23,067 nucleotides of DNA from an uncultured Flavobacteriales bacterium. GTDB lineage: Bacteria > Bacteroidota > Bacteroidia > Flavobacteriales_D > Sanyastnellaceae. Under the pieces are notes generated by a model. That model did no database searches. It was not told the DNA's origin and worked only from the letters and a program-made list of their open reading frames with translations. Positions within the stretch are counted from its first letter, which is position 1; every line of letters starts with the position of its first letter. The DNA lies in assembly GCA_938092195.1 (NCBI GenBank), contig CALKHD010000146.1, positions 1 to 23,067 on the forward strand, read 5' to 3'. Positions 1-7,849 of this stretch are shown piece by piece. Both the position numbers and the translations under genes were made by a program.

Positions 1-264
1 GAGGCCGAGTTGGAGCTGACATTTTTTGGTGACCGCGCATACCGACTGCTCATTTGTGGCCACCCTGTTTTGGGTGACCTGACTTTCCAAGTGCTCGACA
101 GCCGTGGAAATGGCATCTATGACAGCTCAGACAAAGAGAGCAATCACTTTGATTTTCGGGTGGCCAACACTCAGCAAATGACGGTTCGTGTTCAAGTTCC
201 AGAAACGGATGCCGTCATTCAGCACGAAGGCTGTGTGAGCATCATGGTCGGCTCCAAAGGCTGA
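1..264 (+). CDS. C-terminal end of a conserved hypothetical protein (5' end outside window)
   Basis: The frame is open from the left edge and ends at TGA 262-264, so only the last 87 residues are visible. There is no convincing start codon inside the window and the true start lies to the left. The visible part reads as a small beta-rich domain with alternating hydrophobic residues (for example AYRLLICGHPVLGDLTFQVL) and ends in GCVSIMVGSKG. It resembles, from memory only, a family of short Bacteroidota proteins of unknown function with a YRL.IC...LG pattern. I do not recognise a catalytic motif or membrane segment. It is followed at once by a hairpin terminator and converges on the pdxJ-hydrolase pair. 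Function unknown. Confidence 0.75.
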   Translation, partial: EAELELTFFGDRAYRLLICGHPVLGDLTFQVLDSRGNGIYDSSDKESNHFDFRVANTQQMTVRVQVPETDAVIQHEGCVSIMVGSKG

Positions 265-280
265 TTTTAGACCCCATTCA

Positions 281-316
281 AAAAACGCCCGCCGGTTTCA
301 CCGAGCGGGCGTTTTT
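281..316. terminator. Bidirectional Rho-independent terminator
   Basis: A perfect 12-base inverted repeat, AAAAACGCCCGC (281-292) and GCGGGCGTTTTT (305-316), flanks a 12-base loop that can pair further (CGG with CCG). The GC-rich core is bordered by A-runs on the left and T-runs on the right, so it can end transcription in both directions. It sits between two convergent genes, the partial plus-strand gene ending at 264 and the hydrolase ending at 336, exactly where a shared terminator is expected. Confidence 0.9.
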
Positions 317-335
317 GCTTGGGTCAAACTCCCAA

Positions 336-1106
336 TCACAAGAAGGCATCTACTGCTGCGCCGAATTCAGCGGGCTGCTCCGCATGCAGCCAATGCCCGG
401 CATTGATGGACACGGCACTCAGGTCTGAAAAATGGCGCTGCAGGGCTTCCAGCCCTCGCCCCACCACATAATCAGATTGGGACCCATAAATGGCCAAGGT
501 GGGCAGGTTCACTTGGCCCAAAGGCAGAAACGCGGTCATGTCCGCCAGGTGGCGCCTGAGGACGGGCAAGTTGTATCGCCAAGCGAACTGCTTGTCTTCA
601 TTCCGGAAGAGCCCCTTGAGCAAAAACTGCCGTACGCCAGCATCCGAAATTTGGAGGGCCAATTCAGAGTCAATGGATGACCGGCGGTCATGCTTGGCCA
701 GGTCCAAGTCAGACAGGGCGTTGAACAAAGGGGTGTGATGCGGAGGATACGCGACGGGGGCCATGTCTGCGATGATGAGTTTTCCGCAGCGCGAAGGGTG
801 CCGGTCGGCAAAATGCATCACGGTTTTACCTCCCATGCTGTGGCCAAGCAGGTCGACTTTGGTCAAACTCAGTTCGTCCAACGTATCCAACACATCCATC
901 ACCATGTCGGGATAGCTGTGGCTGGGGTGATGGGGACTGCGGCCGTGGTTGCGCTGATCCATCAGCACAACAGGCCGCTCAGCGGTCCATTTCATGGCCA
1001 AGGTTTGCCAATTGTCAGATGACCCCAGTAGCCCATGTAAAATCACCAAAGGGCGCGCTGTGGGGTCCGGGCGTTGGGCCGGAAGAAGGCGGTGGAATAG
1101 GACCAT
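336..1106 (-). CDS. Alpha/beta-fold hydrolase, YbfF-like esterase
   Basis: 256-residue cytosolic serine hydrolase of the alpha/beta-hydrolase fold. The oxyanion-loop motif LHGLLGSSDNW lies at about residues 23-33. The nucleophile elbow GHSMGG places Ser90 as nucleophile. Asp212 (in GSQSDYV) and His238 (in AGHWLHAEQP) complete a plausible triad. The motifs DQRNHGRSPH and the H-G-L-L-G-S-S opening match the YbfF/esterase group, whose members hydrolyse acyl esters; the natural substrate is not predictable. No signal peptide is seen. The ATG at 1104-1106 follows the pdxJ stop TGA with no intervening base, so the two genes are almost certainly co-transcribed and translationally coupled. The gene ends before the shared terminator at 281-316. 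Family assignment is firm, exact substrate unknown. Confidence 0.9.
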   Translation of the reverse strand: MVLFHRLLPAQRPDPTARPLVILHGLLGSSDNWQTLAMKWTAERPVVLMDQRNHGRSPHHPSHSYPDMVMDVLDTLDELSLTKVDLLGHSMGGKTVMHFADRHPSRCGKLIIADMAPVAYPPHHTPLFNALSDLDLAKHDRRSSIDSELALQISDAGVRQFLLKGLFRNEDKQFAWRYNLPVLRRHLADMTAFLPLGQVNLPTLAIYGSQSDYVVGRGLEALQRHFSDLSAVSINAGHWLHAEQPAEFGAAVDAFL

Positions 1107-1841
1107 TCAGCTATGTGGACGCAGGGCCTCCTTGTATTGACCCACTGCATTTTGCAAGCCCACATAGAGGGCGTCGGAAATGAGGGCATGTCCAATGGAG
1201 ACCTCTTGAAGGGGTTGAACGAGGCGCACGAAATCCGCCAGGTTGTCCAAATTGAGGTCGTGACCGGCATTCACGCCCAATCCAACTTGGTTGGCCAGCC
1301 GTGCCGCCGTGGCATAGGGTTGGGCTGCAAGTGAATGCCCATCGCGGTGGGCCACTGCATAGGCTTCAGTGTACAGCTCGATGCGGTCGGCGCCCAGATC
1401 AGCCGCAGCACGAATTCGTGCTTCATCGGTTTCCATGAACAAGCTGGTCCGAATGCCTGCCGCTTGAAAACGTCCCAAAACACCTTGCAGCAATGTGGAT
1501 TCGGCAAGGGTATCCCAGCCGGCATTGGAGGTCAAAACATCGGGCGGATCGGGGACAAGGGTGACCTGTTCTGGCTTCACTTCGAGCACCAAATCCACGA
1601 AATCAGGGGATGGATACCCTTCAATGTTGAATTCCGTGTGTACCACAGGCCGCAATTTGCGGACGTCATCGTAGGTGATGTGGCGGGCATCTGGCCTGGG
1701 ATGAACGGTGATGCCATCGGCCCCCCACGCCTGTATATGCTGGGCTGCGCGCACAGGACAAGGCGAATTTCCACCTCGGGCATTTCGCAGGGTGGCAATC
1801 TTATTGACGTTCACACTCAATCGCGTTGGGAAAGTTTCCAT
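1107..1841 (-). CDS. pdxJ: Pyridoxine 5'-phosphate synthase
   Basis: 244-residue cytosolic enzyme that condenses 1-deoxy-D-xylulose 5-phosphate with 3-amino-2-oxopropyl phosphate to pyridoxine 5'-phosphate, the last ring-closing step of DXP-dependent vitamin B6 synthesis. Family hallmarks are visible in order: RLSVNVNKIATLRNARGG at the N-terminus, GITVHPRPDARHI (catalytic His), HTEFNIEGYPS (catalytic Glu), GLGVNAGHDLN and VSIGHALISDAL near the end (phosphate binding). The frame remains open upstream to 1937, but the ATG at 1839-1841 gives METFPTRLSVNVNK, which matches the usual PdxJ start and length of about 240, so I chose it. It is divergent from the CBS-domain gene and abuts the downstream hydrolase. 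Confidence 0.97.
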   Translation of the reverse strand: METFPTRLSVNVNKIATLRNARGGNSPCPVRAAQHIQAWGADGITVHPRPDARHITYDDVRKLRPVVHTEFNIEGYPSPDFVDLVLEVKPEQVTLVPDPPDVLTSNAGWDTLAESTLLQGVLGRFQAAGIRTSLFMETDEARIRAAADLGADRIELYTEAYAVAHRDGHSLAAQPYATAARLANQVGLGVNAGHDLNLDNLADFVRLVQPLQEVSIGHALISDALYVGLQNAVGQYKEALRPHS

Positions 1842-1854
1842 GGACGGGGGGCGG

Positions 1855-1882
1855 TTCTGCATAGGAGGGACGGCTAATTTCG
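1855..1882 (+). promoter_or_regulatory. Candidate Bacteroidota-type promoter for the CBS-nadK-envelope run
   Basis: TTC (1855-1857), a 17-base spacer and TAATTTCG (1875-1882) resemble the Bacteroidota promoter pattern TTG-N17-19-TAnnTTTG, with one mismatch in each box. It lies in the 73-base divergent region between pdxJ and the CBS-domain gene, 32 bases before the chosen ATG at 1915. Pattern match by eye only; no transcription evidence. Confidence 0.3.
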
Positions 1883-1914
1883 CAAAAGACCCATCTTTTT
1901 GGGCGGTCAAGTCC

Positions 1915-2568
1915 ATGCACGCAGGAAGCATCATCAATCAAGAGCTGATTTCGCTCGACCCGGGAGACACCTTGGAGAAGGCCCTCAGGGCCATGGACGA
2001 ACTCAAGGTGGAGCATTTGCCCGTGGCGGCAGATGGCCGTTTCCTTGGTTTGGTGGCCGAACAGCACCTGTTGGACAAGGAAGGCGAGGCCGTCTTTTTG
2101 ACCAATGTTCAGCTCATGCCGTTGATGGTGGCCCCTGGCCAGCATTTCCTGGAGGTGGTAGATGTGCTTTGCGAGGCTGATGTGAGTGTGGTGCCGGTGG
2201 TGGACGAGGGCATGCTCGTGGGCAGCATCGACCGCGCCCATTTATGGCGTGCCTTTCACCACAGCTTAACCCCGTACAGCGAGGGAAGCATTCTCACCTT
2301 GGAAATGCCATGGAAGGACTACAGCCTGGCTCAGGTCTCCCACAGGGTGGAGTCTGAAGGGGTGAAGATCATGCAGGTGCTGGTGTCCGACGGTTCCCAG
2401 CCCGAGAACGCAGAAGTGGCCCTCAGGCTGTCTTCTCGCGACATTGAAGGACTCATCGACTCCCTTCGTCGCCACGGGTACGAAGTCCGGGCGTTCTACC
2501 GCGCCGAGGAGTATGCAGAAGAAATGAAGGAGCGCATGGCTGCATTCATGCGTTACATGAACATCTGA
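1915..2568 (+). CDS. CBS-domain protein (AcuB-like, tandem CBS pair plus C-terminal regulatory region)
   Basis: 218 residues from the ATG at 1915. Two CBS repeats occupy roughly residues 1-60 (SIINQELISLDPGDTLEKAL...VEHLPVAADGRFLGLV) and 70-125 (MPLMVAPGQHFLEVVDVLCEADVSVVPVVDEGMLVGSI). The remaining 80 or so residues have the beta-alpha-beta look of an ACT-like region and end in a charged helix. CBS pairs typically bind adenine nucleotides and sense energy state; no effector or partner can be named here. The frame is open back to 1708, but that would overlap pdxJ extensively, and the ATG at 1915 opens directly into CBS1. The gene ends 6 bases before the nadK ATG, suggesting co-transcription; the same CBS-nadK pairing occurs in other Bacteroidota as far as I recall. 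Confidence 0.85.
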   Translation: MHAGSIINQELISLDPGDTLEKALRAMDELKVEHLPVAADGRFLGLVAEQHLLDKEGEAVFLTNVQLMPLMVAPGQHFLEVVDVLCEADVSVVPVVDEGMLVGSIDRAHLWRAFHHSLTPYSEGSILTLEMPWKDYSLAQVSHRVESEGVKIMQVLVSDGSQPENAEVALRLSSRDIEGLIDSLRRHGYEVRAFYRAEEYAEEMKERMAAFMRYMNI

Positions 2569-2574
2569 TTGAGC

Positions 2575-3510
2575 ATGTCAAAAAGCCCCGCCATTCAATC
2601 TGTTCTCATTCATGGTCAGGCGCTGGACGCGCAGTCTCTGAATGAAGTTCAATTGGTTTTGTCGGCCTTGGTGGCCTCCGGTGTGGCCATATCGGTGACC
2701 GATTCATTCGCAGCCTTGCTGTTGGAGTGCGGCGTGGATGCCCCGCAATACGGCATTCAAAATGCCGCAGTCGATCACCGACCAGACATGATCCTTTCGC
2801 TGGGCGGGGACGGCACGGTTCTGGAAACCGCAGCTTTGGAAGCGGTGGAGGGAATCCCTGTGTTGGGCATCAATACCGGTAGGTTGGGCTTTTTGGCCCA
2901 CCTCCCCCTGCAGGGCGCCTCAGAAGCCATGGCTTCCATCATGGCCGGTTCGTACATCGTCGAATCCAGGAATCGCCTCGAGATTGAATTCCTGGGGATG
3001 GACGTAGACCTCGGACGGTATGCCTTGAATGAGGTCACGGTGCACAGGAGGGATGTGGCGAGCATGATTCGCATTTCGGTTCATCGCGACGGGACATTTG
3101 TCAACCGATACTGGGCAGATGGCCTCATCGTTTCCACTGCCACAGGGTCCACGGCATACTCATTGAGCTGTGGTGGCCCCATTGTTCATCCCGACAGCAA
3201 TGCGATTGTACTCAACCCCATTGCCCCCCACAACCTCAATGATCGCCCCTTGGTGATCCCTGCGGAGGGAACGCTCGAGATTCATGCTGAGGGGAGGGAC
3301 GACCACTTGATGTTGACCTTGGATTCGAGGTCCCACAAGGTCAAGGCTCCCGCTCGGTTCAAGGTGCGCCCCGCGAGCCGGCCGTTTTTGTTGGTTCAAT
3401 TGCCGGGCGTGGACTTCATTGAAACCGTTCGAAGAAAATTGCACTTTGGAATGGACGGCCGCGAAGGCCCTTCCAGCGCGGCACACGAAAACCCCACTGG
3501 TTCTCGTTAA
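2575..3510 (+). CDS. nadK: NAD kinase (ATP-dependent)
   Basis: 311-residue cytosolic enzyme that phosphorylates NAD to NADP. The nucleotide-binding GGDGTVLET motif lies at residues 77-85, followed by GINTGRLGFLA. The NE pair occurs in YALNEVTVHRRD (about 150-161), and the glycine-rich substrate loop is ADGLIVSTATGSTAYSLS. These are the diagnostic elements of the family. ATG 2575 is preferred over an in-frame TTG at 2569, which directly abuts the CBS stop; the choice changes only two residues. The C-terminus carries about 20 residues beyond the usual fold (ending in HENPTGSR), without recognisable features. It sits between the CBS gene (6-base gap) and porG (17-base gap) in the plus-strand run. 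Confidence 0.96.
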   Translation: MSKSPAIQSVLIHGQALDAQSLNEVQLVLSALVASGVAISVTDSFAALLLECGVDAPQYGIQNAAVDHRPDMILSLGGDGTVLETAALEAVEGIPVLGINTGRLGFLAHLPLQGASEAMASIMAGSYIVESRNRLEIEFLGMDVDLGRYALNEVTVHRRDVASMIRISVHRDGTFVNRYWADGLIVSTATGSTAYSLSCGGPIVHPDSNAIVLNPIAPHNLNDRPLVIPAEGTLEIHAEGRDDHLMLTLDSRSHKVKAPARFKVRPASRPFLLVQLPGVDFIETVRRKLHFGMDGREGPSSAAHENPTGSR

Positions 3511-3527
3511 GGCAGGACCTGAAGGCC

Positions 3528-4373
3528 ATGAACTTCTCGATCCGTCTCCTCTCTCTCGTCTGTTTCCTGGCTTGCCTTGGACCCATTTCTGCGCAGCGAA
3601 AATTTGAGCAGAGCAAAACATTGGGGTTCACATTGGGTACCGGATACTACCTCGGCGAAATGAACCCCACCAGCCACCTCAAGGGTCGATTTCAGCCGGG
3701 TTATGGAGGGTTTCTTCGGTTCAACGTGAACCGCCGATTTGGTGTTCGAGCAGCACTCAACAGAACGACGTTGCTGTATTACGATTCCGACTCCAATGAC
3801 CCTTGGTTGGTGAACCGAAACTTGCATTTTCGCAACAACATCACCGAGGGGTCTGTGGTGGCAGAATTCAACTATTCCCGGTATCAAATCGGAAACACCA
3901 AAGACCGGTTTGCGGCCTTCCTCTTTGCAGGCCTCTCCCTCTACAGCCACATGCCACAGGCCGAGATTGACGGCATATGGTACGAGTTGCAGCCGTTGGG
4001 CACGGAAGGACAAGGCACCAGTGATGGTGGGGAGCGCTATGCCACCACGGGTTTTGCTGTCCCGTTTGGGTTTGGGTTTAAGTTGAACTTGGGTCACTTC
4101 TCCGCACTCAATTTTGAATGGGGAATGAGGCGAACTTGGACCGACCACCTCGACGATGTGTCCGGCCTTTATGCGAGCTTGGCCGTGTTGGAAGAGGAGG
4201 CAGGTCCATTGTCCGAAATGCTTAGCGAGTCTCAAATCCAAAGGGAAGGAAGTTTAGAGGACCCCGACGGTCAAATGCGGGGCTACGGTGGATTGGATGA
4301 TCGCTTTGCGGTGATGAACGTGTCGTTCACATTTCGCATCGACAAATCGCCAACCACGTGTTGGAACCGTTGA
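3528..4373 (+). CDS. porG: PorG/DUF6089-like outer-membrane beta-barrel protein, probable type IX secretion component
   Basis: 281-residue precursor with a clear Sec signal peptide: basic start, hydrophobic stretch RLLSLVCFLACLGPISA, cleavage likely before Gln23. The mature part shows alternating aromatic and hydrophobic strands typical of a small outer-membrane barrel (LGFTLGTGYYLGEMNP, GFLRFNVNRRFGVRAAL, AAFLFAGLSLYSHMP, PFGFGFKLNLG, FEWGMRRTWTDHLDDVSG). The TGYYLGEMNP opening and the TDHLDDVSG segment are typical of DUF6089 proteins. In Porphyromonas gingivalis, PorG is encoded immediately before uppS, bamA and two ompH genes, and is associated with the PorK/PorN ring of the type IX secretion system. 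Position and fold agree here, so PorG is the best call. The family name is firm; the secretion role is inferred from synteny. The 116 bases to uppS hold no clear hairpin or promoter. Confidence 0.75.
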   Translation: MNFSIRLLSLVCFLACLGPISAQRKFEQSKTLGFTLGTGYYLGEMNPTSHLKGRFQPGYGGFLRFNVNRRFGVRAALNRTTLLYYDSDSNDPWLVNRNLHFRNNITEGSVVAEFNYSRYQIGNTKDRFAAFLFAGLSLYSHMPQAEIDGIWYELQPLGTEGQGTSDGGERYATTGFAVPFGFGFKLNLGHFSALNFEWGMRRTWTDHLDDVSGLYASLAVLEEEAGPLSEMLSESQIQREGSLEDPDGQMRGYGGLDDRFAVMNVSFTFRIDKSPTTCWNR

Positions 4374-4489
4374 CCATCTCTGCCGACAAGTGAAAAACTC
4401 CCAATCTCGCGCGTTCAAGGGGGTGCTACCTTGCACGTGAAGGCAGTAAGAGCCACCTTCGCCCGCTCGAGCTGACGCATCACCAAACC

Positions 4490-5242
4490 ATGGTCGACAA
4501 CCCTCACAACGCCAATTCCTTGCCGCATCACGTGGCAGTGATCATGGATGGCAATGGCCGTTGGGCGAGGCAGAGGGGAGAAGACCGGGTTTACGGCCAT
4601 GCCCATGGTGTAGAGAGCGTTCGGGCCATCGTCCGCGAGGCAGGAGAACTGGGGGTCGAGTACCTCACTCTTTATGCCTTCAGCACAGAAAACTGGTCAC
4701 GTCCTCAAGCCGAAATCAACGCCTTAATGGAATTGTTGGTCGACAGTTTGGCGGGGGAAGTCCAAGAACTGGTCAAAAAGGGGGTGCGCCTGCGCTCCAC
4801 GGGAGCCATCGACAGCTTGCCCGAATCTTGTCGAGAGGCCTTGAAAGACGTAGAAGACCAGACTGCAGGCTGCACGGGAATCACATTGATTTTGGCCTTG
4901 AGCTACAGTGGACGATGGGAACTGACCGAGGCTGTCCGCAGCATTGTTCGATCGGGAACACCCGCAGAGGACATTGACGAGCAAACCCTTCGGGACCACA
5001 TGAATTTGCCGGATGTTCCGGACCCTGAGCTATTGATTCGCACCAGCGGCGAGCAAAGGCTCAGCAATTTTCTTCTGTGGCAATTGGCCTACTCCGAGCT
5101 CCATTTCACATCGGTCATGTGGCCCGATTTTAGAGAAGACCACTTTCGAGCAGCCATCCATGAGTTCAGGGGCAGAGAGCGTCGGTTTGGCCGAACTGGT
5201 GAGCAGTTGACTCAAAACGCAGACGATGCGTCCAACCATTGA
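4490..5242 (+). CDS. uppS: Undecaprenyl diphosphate synthase (cis-prenyltransferase)
   Basis: 250-residue cis-prenyltransferase that extends farnesyl diphosphate with eight isopentenyl units to give the C55 lipid carrier for peptidoglycan and surface polysaccharides. It acts at the cytosolic face of the inner membrane. Diagnostic motifs are HVAVIMDGNGRWA with catalytic Asp (about residues 14-26), GHAHGVESVR, YLTLYAFSTENWSRP, and the C-terminal RTSGEQRLSNFLLWQLAYSE followed by an FTSVMWPDF segment. Length is as usual for the family. The ATG at 4490 is the only sensible start, placing the first motif near residue 10. It stops 7 bases before the chosen bamA ATG, consistent with coupling to outer-membrane assembly genes. 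Confidence 0.97.
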   Translation: MVDNPHNANSLPHHVAVIMDGNGRWARQRGEDRVYGHAHGVESVRAIVREAGELGVEYLTLYAFSTENWSRPQAEINALMELLVDSLAGEVQELVKKGVRLRSTGAIDSLPESCREALKDVEDQTAGCTGITLILALSYSGRWELTEAVRSIVRSGTPAEDIDEQTLRDHMNLPDVPDPELLIRTSGEQRLSNFLLWQLAYSELHFTSVMWPDFREDHFRAAIHEFRGRERRFGRTGEQLTQNADDASNH

Positions 5243-5249
5243 TTTGACG

Positions 5250-7778
5250 ATGAATCCAATGCGAATTTTGTTGCTTACCCTCGTCGCGTGTTTCGCGTCC
5301 CTCATCGGGTCGGGACAGACTGGGGAGTCCATCAACCTCGCGGTTCCCTCTGATTACCGCATTGCGGGCATCACCGTCTTGGGCGCCGAGTTCACCGACG
5401 TTCAAGCCGTCAAGCTGTTCACTGGACTGCGGGTGGGCGATGAGATCACCATTCCGGGCGACCGAATCAGTGAAGCCGTCCGAAACCTCTGGAATCAACG
5501 CCTCTTCAGTGACATTTCCATTGACTTGGCCGAGCGAAGAGGCGAAGACGTCTATCTGGTCATTCGGGTAGAAGAAATGCCCAGGCTCACCCAGTACGCG
5601 TTTTCAGGGGTGAAGCGCGGGGAGCAAGAAACATTGAGGGGGAAATTGGATCTGGTGCGGGGGCAAATCGTGAACGAGAACCTCAAGGTCACCACCAAGC
5701 GGATTTTGATTGACCACTATGTCGAGAAGGGCTTCTTTGACGCCAAGGTGGAGGTGACAAGCACCCAGGACAGCGTGCTCGAGAACGCGTCAAGGTTGGA
5801 CATTGACATTGACAAAGGGGTCAAAATCAAGGTCGGAGAAATCCAGATTGCGGGCGCTGAGAACGTCACAGAAAAGTCCATCAAACGCAAAATGCGCAAT
5901 GTTAAGGAACGGGCATGGTGGCGCATTTTCAAGGCATCCAAGTATCTGGAAGAGGAGTTCTCAGCAGACCTCGAAGCGATCGTGGCCCACTATCGAGAAG
6001 AGGGGTATCGAAACGCAAGGGTGAATGAAGACAGCCTGTACCGAACCCCGGAAGGCGATTTGGGCATCGCGATGTCCGTGGAAGAGGGAGGTCAATTCCA
6101 TTTGAGGCAAATCACCTTTACCGGAAACATCAAATACACCACGGGTCAATTGGACAGCTTGCTGGGCTTGAAGCGCGGAGACCTCTACGACGTGGCTGAA
6201 TTGGAGAAGCGGCTGTTCATGAACCCAAAGGGAATTGACCTGAGCACACTCTACAGTGACGATGGATACCTCACCTTTCAGGCCATCCCCGTGGAGGTGC
6301 GAGCAGAGCAAGACAGCATTGACTTGGAAATTCGACTGGTCGAAGGCAAGCAATTTCGCATTGGCCGCGTCGATGTTCGCGGCAATACCAAAACCAGTGA
6401 CCATGTGATTCGGCGGGAAATCCGAACCATGCCAGGGGACCTGTTCAGCCGCACAGACGTGATGAGGACCCAGCGAGAGTTGAGCCAATTGAACTACTTC
6501 AACCCCGAGGCGTTTGGCATCAATCCGGTTCAGAACCCCGATGATGGCACGGTCGATATCGAGTACGTGGTGGAGGAGAAGCCCACCGACCAAATTGAGC
6601 TGCAGGGCGGCTGGGGTGGCGGCCGAATCGTGGGTTCCTTGGGCGTGACGTTCAACAACTTTGCCGTTGGAAAGGCGTTCAAAAAAGGGGCGTGGAGGCC
6701 CGTTCCGATGGGCGATGGCCAGCGTGTGAGCATCCGGGCCCAATCCAACGGCCTGTTCTTCCAGAGTTACAATGTGAGTTTCACCGAGCCTTGGCTTGGG
6801 GGAAAGAAGCCCAACTCGTTGACCGTGGCAGCGTGGCGGTCCATCCAGTCCAACGGCCAGCCAAAAAGGATAGATGGGGAAGACAACCCGTCTCGCCAGA
6901 CCCTCATGATCACTGGAATTTCGGCTTCACTGGGTCAAAGGTGGAAGAAGCCCGACGACTGGTTCAGCGTCAATGCGGGCATCAGTTACCAGCGCTTCGA
7001 CTTCGATCAATACAACAGCGGCCTGTTCAGTTTTACAGACGGCCGGTCCAACAACATCGCCTTGAATCTGGTGGTGAGCCGGAACTCGGTCAGCGACCCC
7101 ATTTTCCCGGTTTGGGGCTCGGAAGTTCGACTGAACGTCAAAGCCACACCGCCTTACAGCTTGTTCCAACCTGGAAAAGATTGGACGGGTTTGAGCGATC
7201 AGGATCGCTTCCGTTTTGTGGAATACCACAAATGGAAATTTGTGGCCAACTGGTACACACCACTCACAACAGGCGGAGGGGAGAACCCCAAATCGCTGGT
7301 GCTGCGAACGTATTTCGGCGGAGGCTTGATCGGTCAGTACAACCGTCAAATTGGCCTGAGCCCATTTGAGCGTTTTTACCTCGGCGGGGTGTTCCTTAGT
7401 GGATACGTTCTCGATGGACGAGAGATCATTTCGCTTCGCGGCTACGACAACCTGTCTTTGACTGCCCCAGATCAGAACACGGGAGCGGGGGCCATCGCCA
7501 AGTACGGCGCCGAAATTCGCTACCCGCTTTCGACCAATCCTTCGGCGACCATTTATACCATGGCCTTTTTGGAGGCGGGCAACACCTGGCAGACAGGAGA
7601 TGGGTTTGATCCATTCGACGTTTACCGGTCAGGTGGAGTCGGCATGAGAATCTTCCTTCCCATGTTCGGATTGCTTGGATTGGATTATGGTTGGCGCTTT
7701 GATGACGTCCCTTCACAACCGTCCATGGCACAAGGTCAGTTTCACTTTTCCTTGGGGATGAACATCGGAGATTTGTGA
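5250..7778 (+). CDS. bamA: Outer-membrane protein assembly factor BamA (Omp85 family)
   Basis: 842-residue Omp85 protein that inserts beta-barrel proteins into the outer membrane. The N-terminal signal peptide is MRILLLTLVACFASLIGSGQ-like, starting at the ATG at 5250 or, three codons on, 5259. Residues of about 30-440 form a string of POTRA-type repeats (for example YRIAGITVLGAEF, TQYAFSGVKRGE, IKVGEIQIAGAENVT, FRIGRVDVRGNTKTSD), compatible with five. The barrel begins near residue 443 (QIELQGGWGGGRIVGSLGVT). The conserved loop-6 signature appears as LRGYDN at about residue 728-733. The last residues are FHFSLGMNIGDL, so the protein ends in Leu rather than the usual aromatic residue. An upstream in-frame ATG at 5226 would overlap uppS and delay the signal peptide. 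It is followed by two Skp-like genes, its expected chaperone partners. Confidence 0.96.
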   Translation: MNPMRILLLTLVACFASLIGSGQTGESINLAVPSDYRIAGITVLGAEFTDVQAVKLFTGLRVGDEITIPGDRISEAVRNLWNQRLFSDISIDLAERRGEDVYLVIRVEEMPRLTQYAFSGVKRGEQETLRGKLDLVRGQIVNENLKVTTKRILIDHYVEKGFFDAKVEVTSTQDSVLENASRLDIDIDKGVKIKVGEIQIAGAENVTEKSIKRKMRNVKERAWWRIFKASKYLEEEFSADLEAIVAHYREEGYRNARVNEDSLYRTPEGDLGIAMSVEEGGQFHLRQITFTGNIKYTTGQLDSLLGLKRGDLYDVAELEKRLFMNPKGIDLSTLYSDDGYLTFQAIPVEVRAEQDSIDLEIRLVEGKQFRIGRVDVRGNTKTSDHVIRREIRTMPGDLFSRTDVMRTQRELSQLNYFNPEAFGINPVQNPDDGTVDIEYVVEEKPTDQIELQGGWGGGRIVGSLGVTFNNFAVGKAFKKGAWRPVPMGDGQRVSIRAQSNGLFFQSYNVSFTEPWLGGKKPNSLTVAAWRSIQSNGQPKRIDGEDNPSRQTLMITGISASLGQRWKKPDDWFSVNAGISYQRFDFDQYNSGLFSFTDGRSNNIALNLVVSRNSVSDPIFPVWGSEVRLNVKATPPYSLFQPGKDWTGLSDQDRFRFVEYHKWKFVANWYTPLTTGGGENPKSLVLRTYFGGGLIGQYNRQIGLSPFERFYLGGVFLSGYVLDGREIISLRGYDNLSLTAPDQNTGAGAIAKYGAEIRYPLSTNPSATIYTMAFLEAGNTWQTGDGFDPFDVYRSGGVGMRIFLPMFGLLGLDYGWRFDDVPSQPSMAQGQFHFSLGMNIGDL

Positions 7779-7808
7779 GTGTACGTGCGAATCATACCCA
7801 CATGTGCG

Positions 7809-7835
7809 TTGTGCCCCTGAACGCCCTTATTTTCG
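7809..7835 (+). promoter_or_regulatory. Candidate internal promoter upstream of the first ompH gene
   Basis: TTG (7809-7811), a 16-base spacer and TATTTTCG (7828-7835) resemble the Bacteroidota -33/-7 pattern, with a spacer one base short and one mismatch in the -7 box. It lies in the 71-base gap between bamA and the ompH ATG at 7850. It could give the Skp-like genes and murI extra transcription independent of bamA. Seen by eye only. Confidence 0.3.
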
Positions 7836-7849
7836 CCTTTCCGAACGCC

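Noticed and set aside
1708..1914. N-terminal extension of the CBS-domain protein
   Set aside because: The extension would overlap pdxJ and adds low-similarity sequence before the first CBS repeat; the ATG at 1915 opens directly into the domain.
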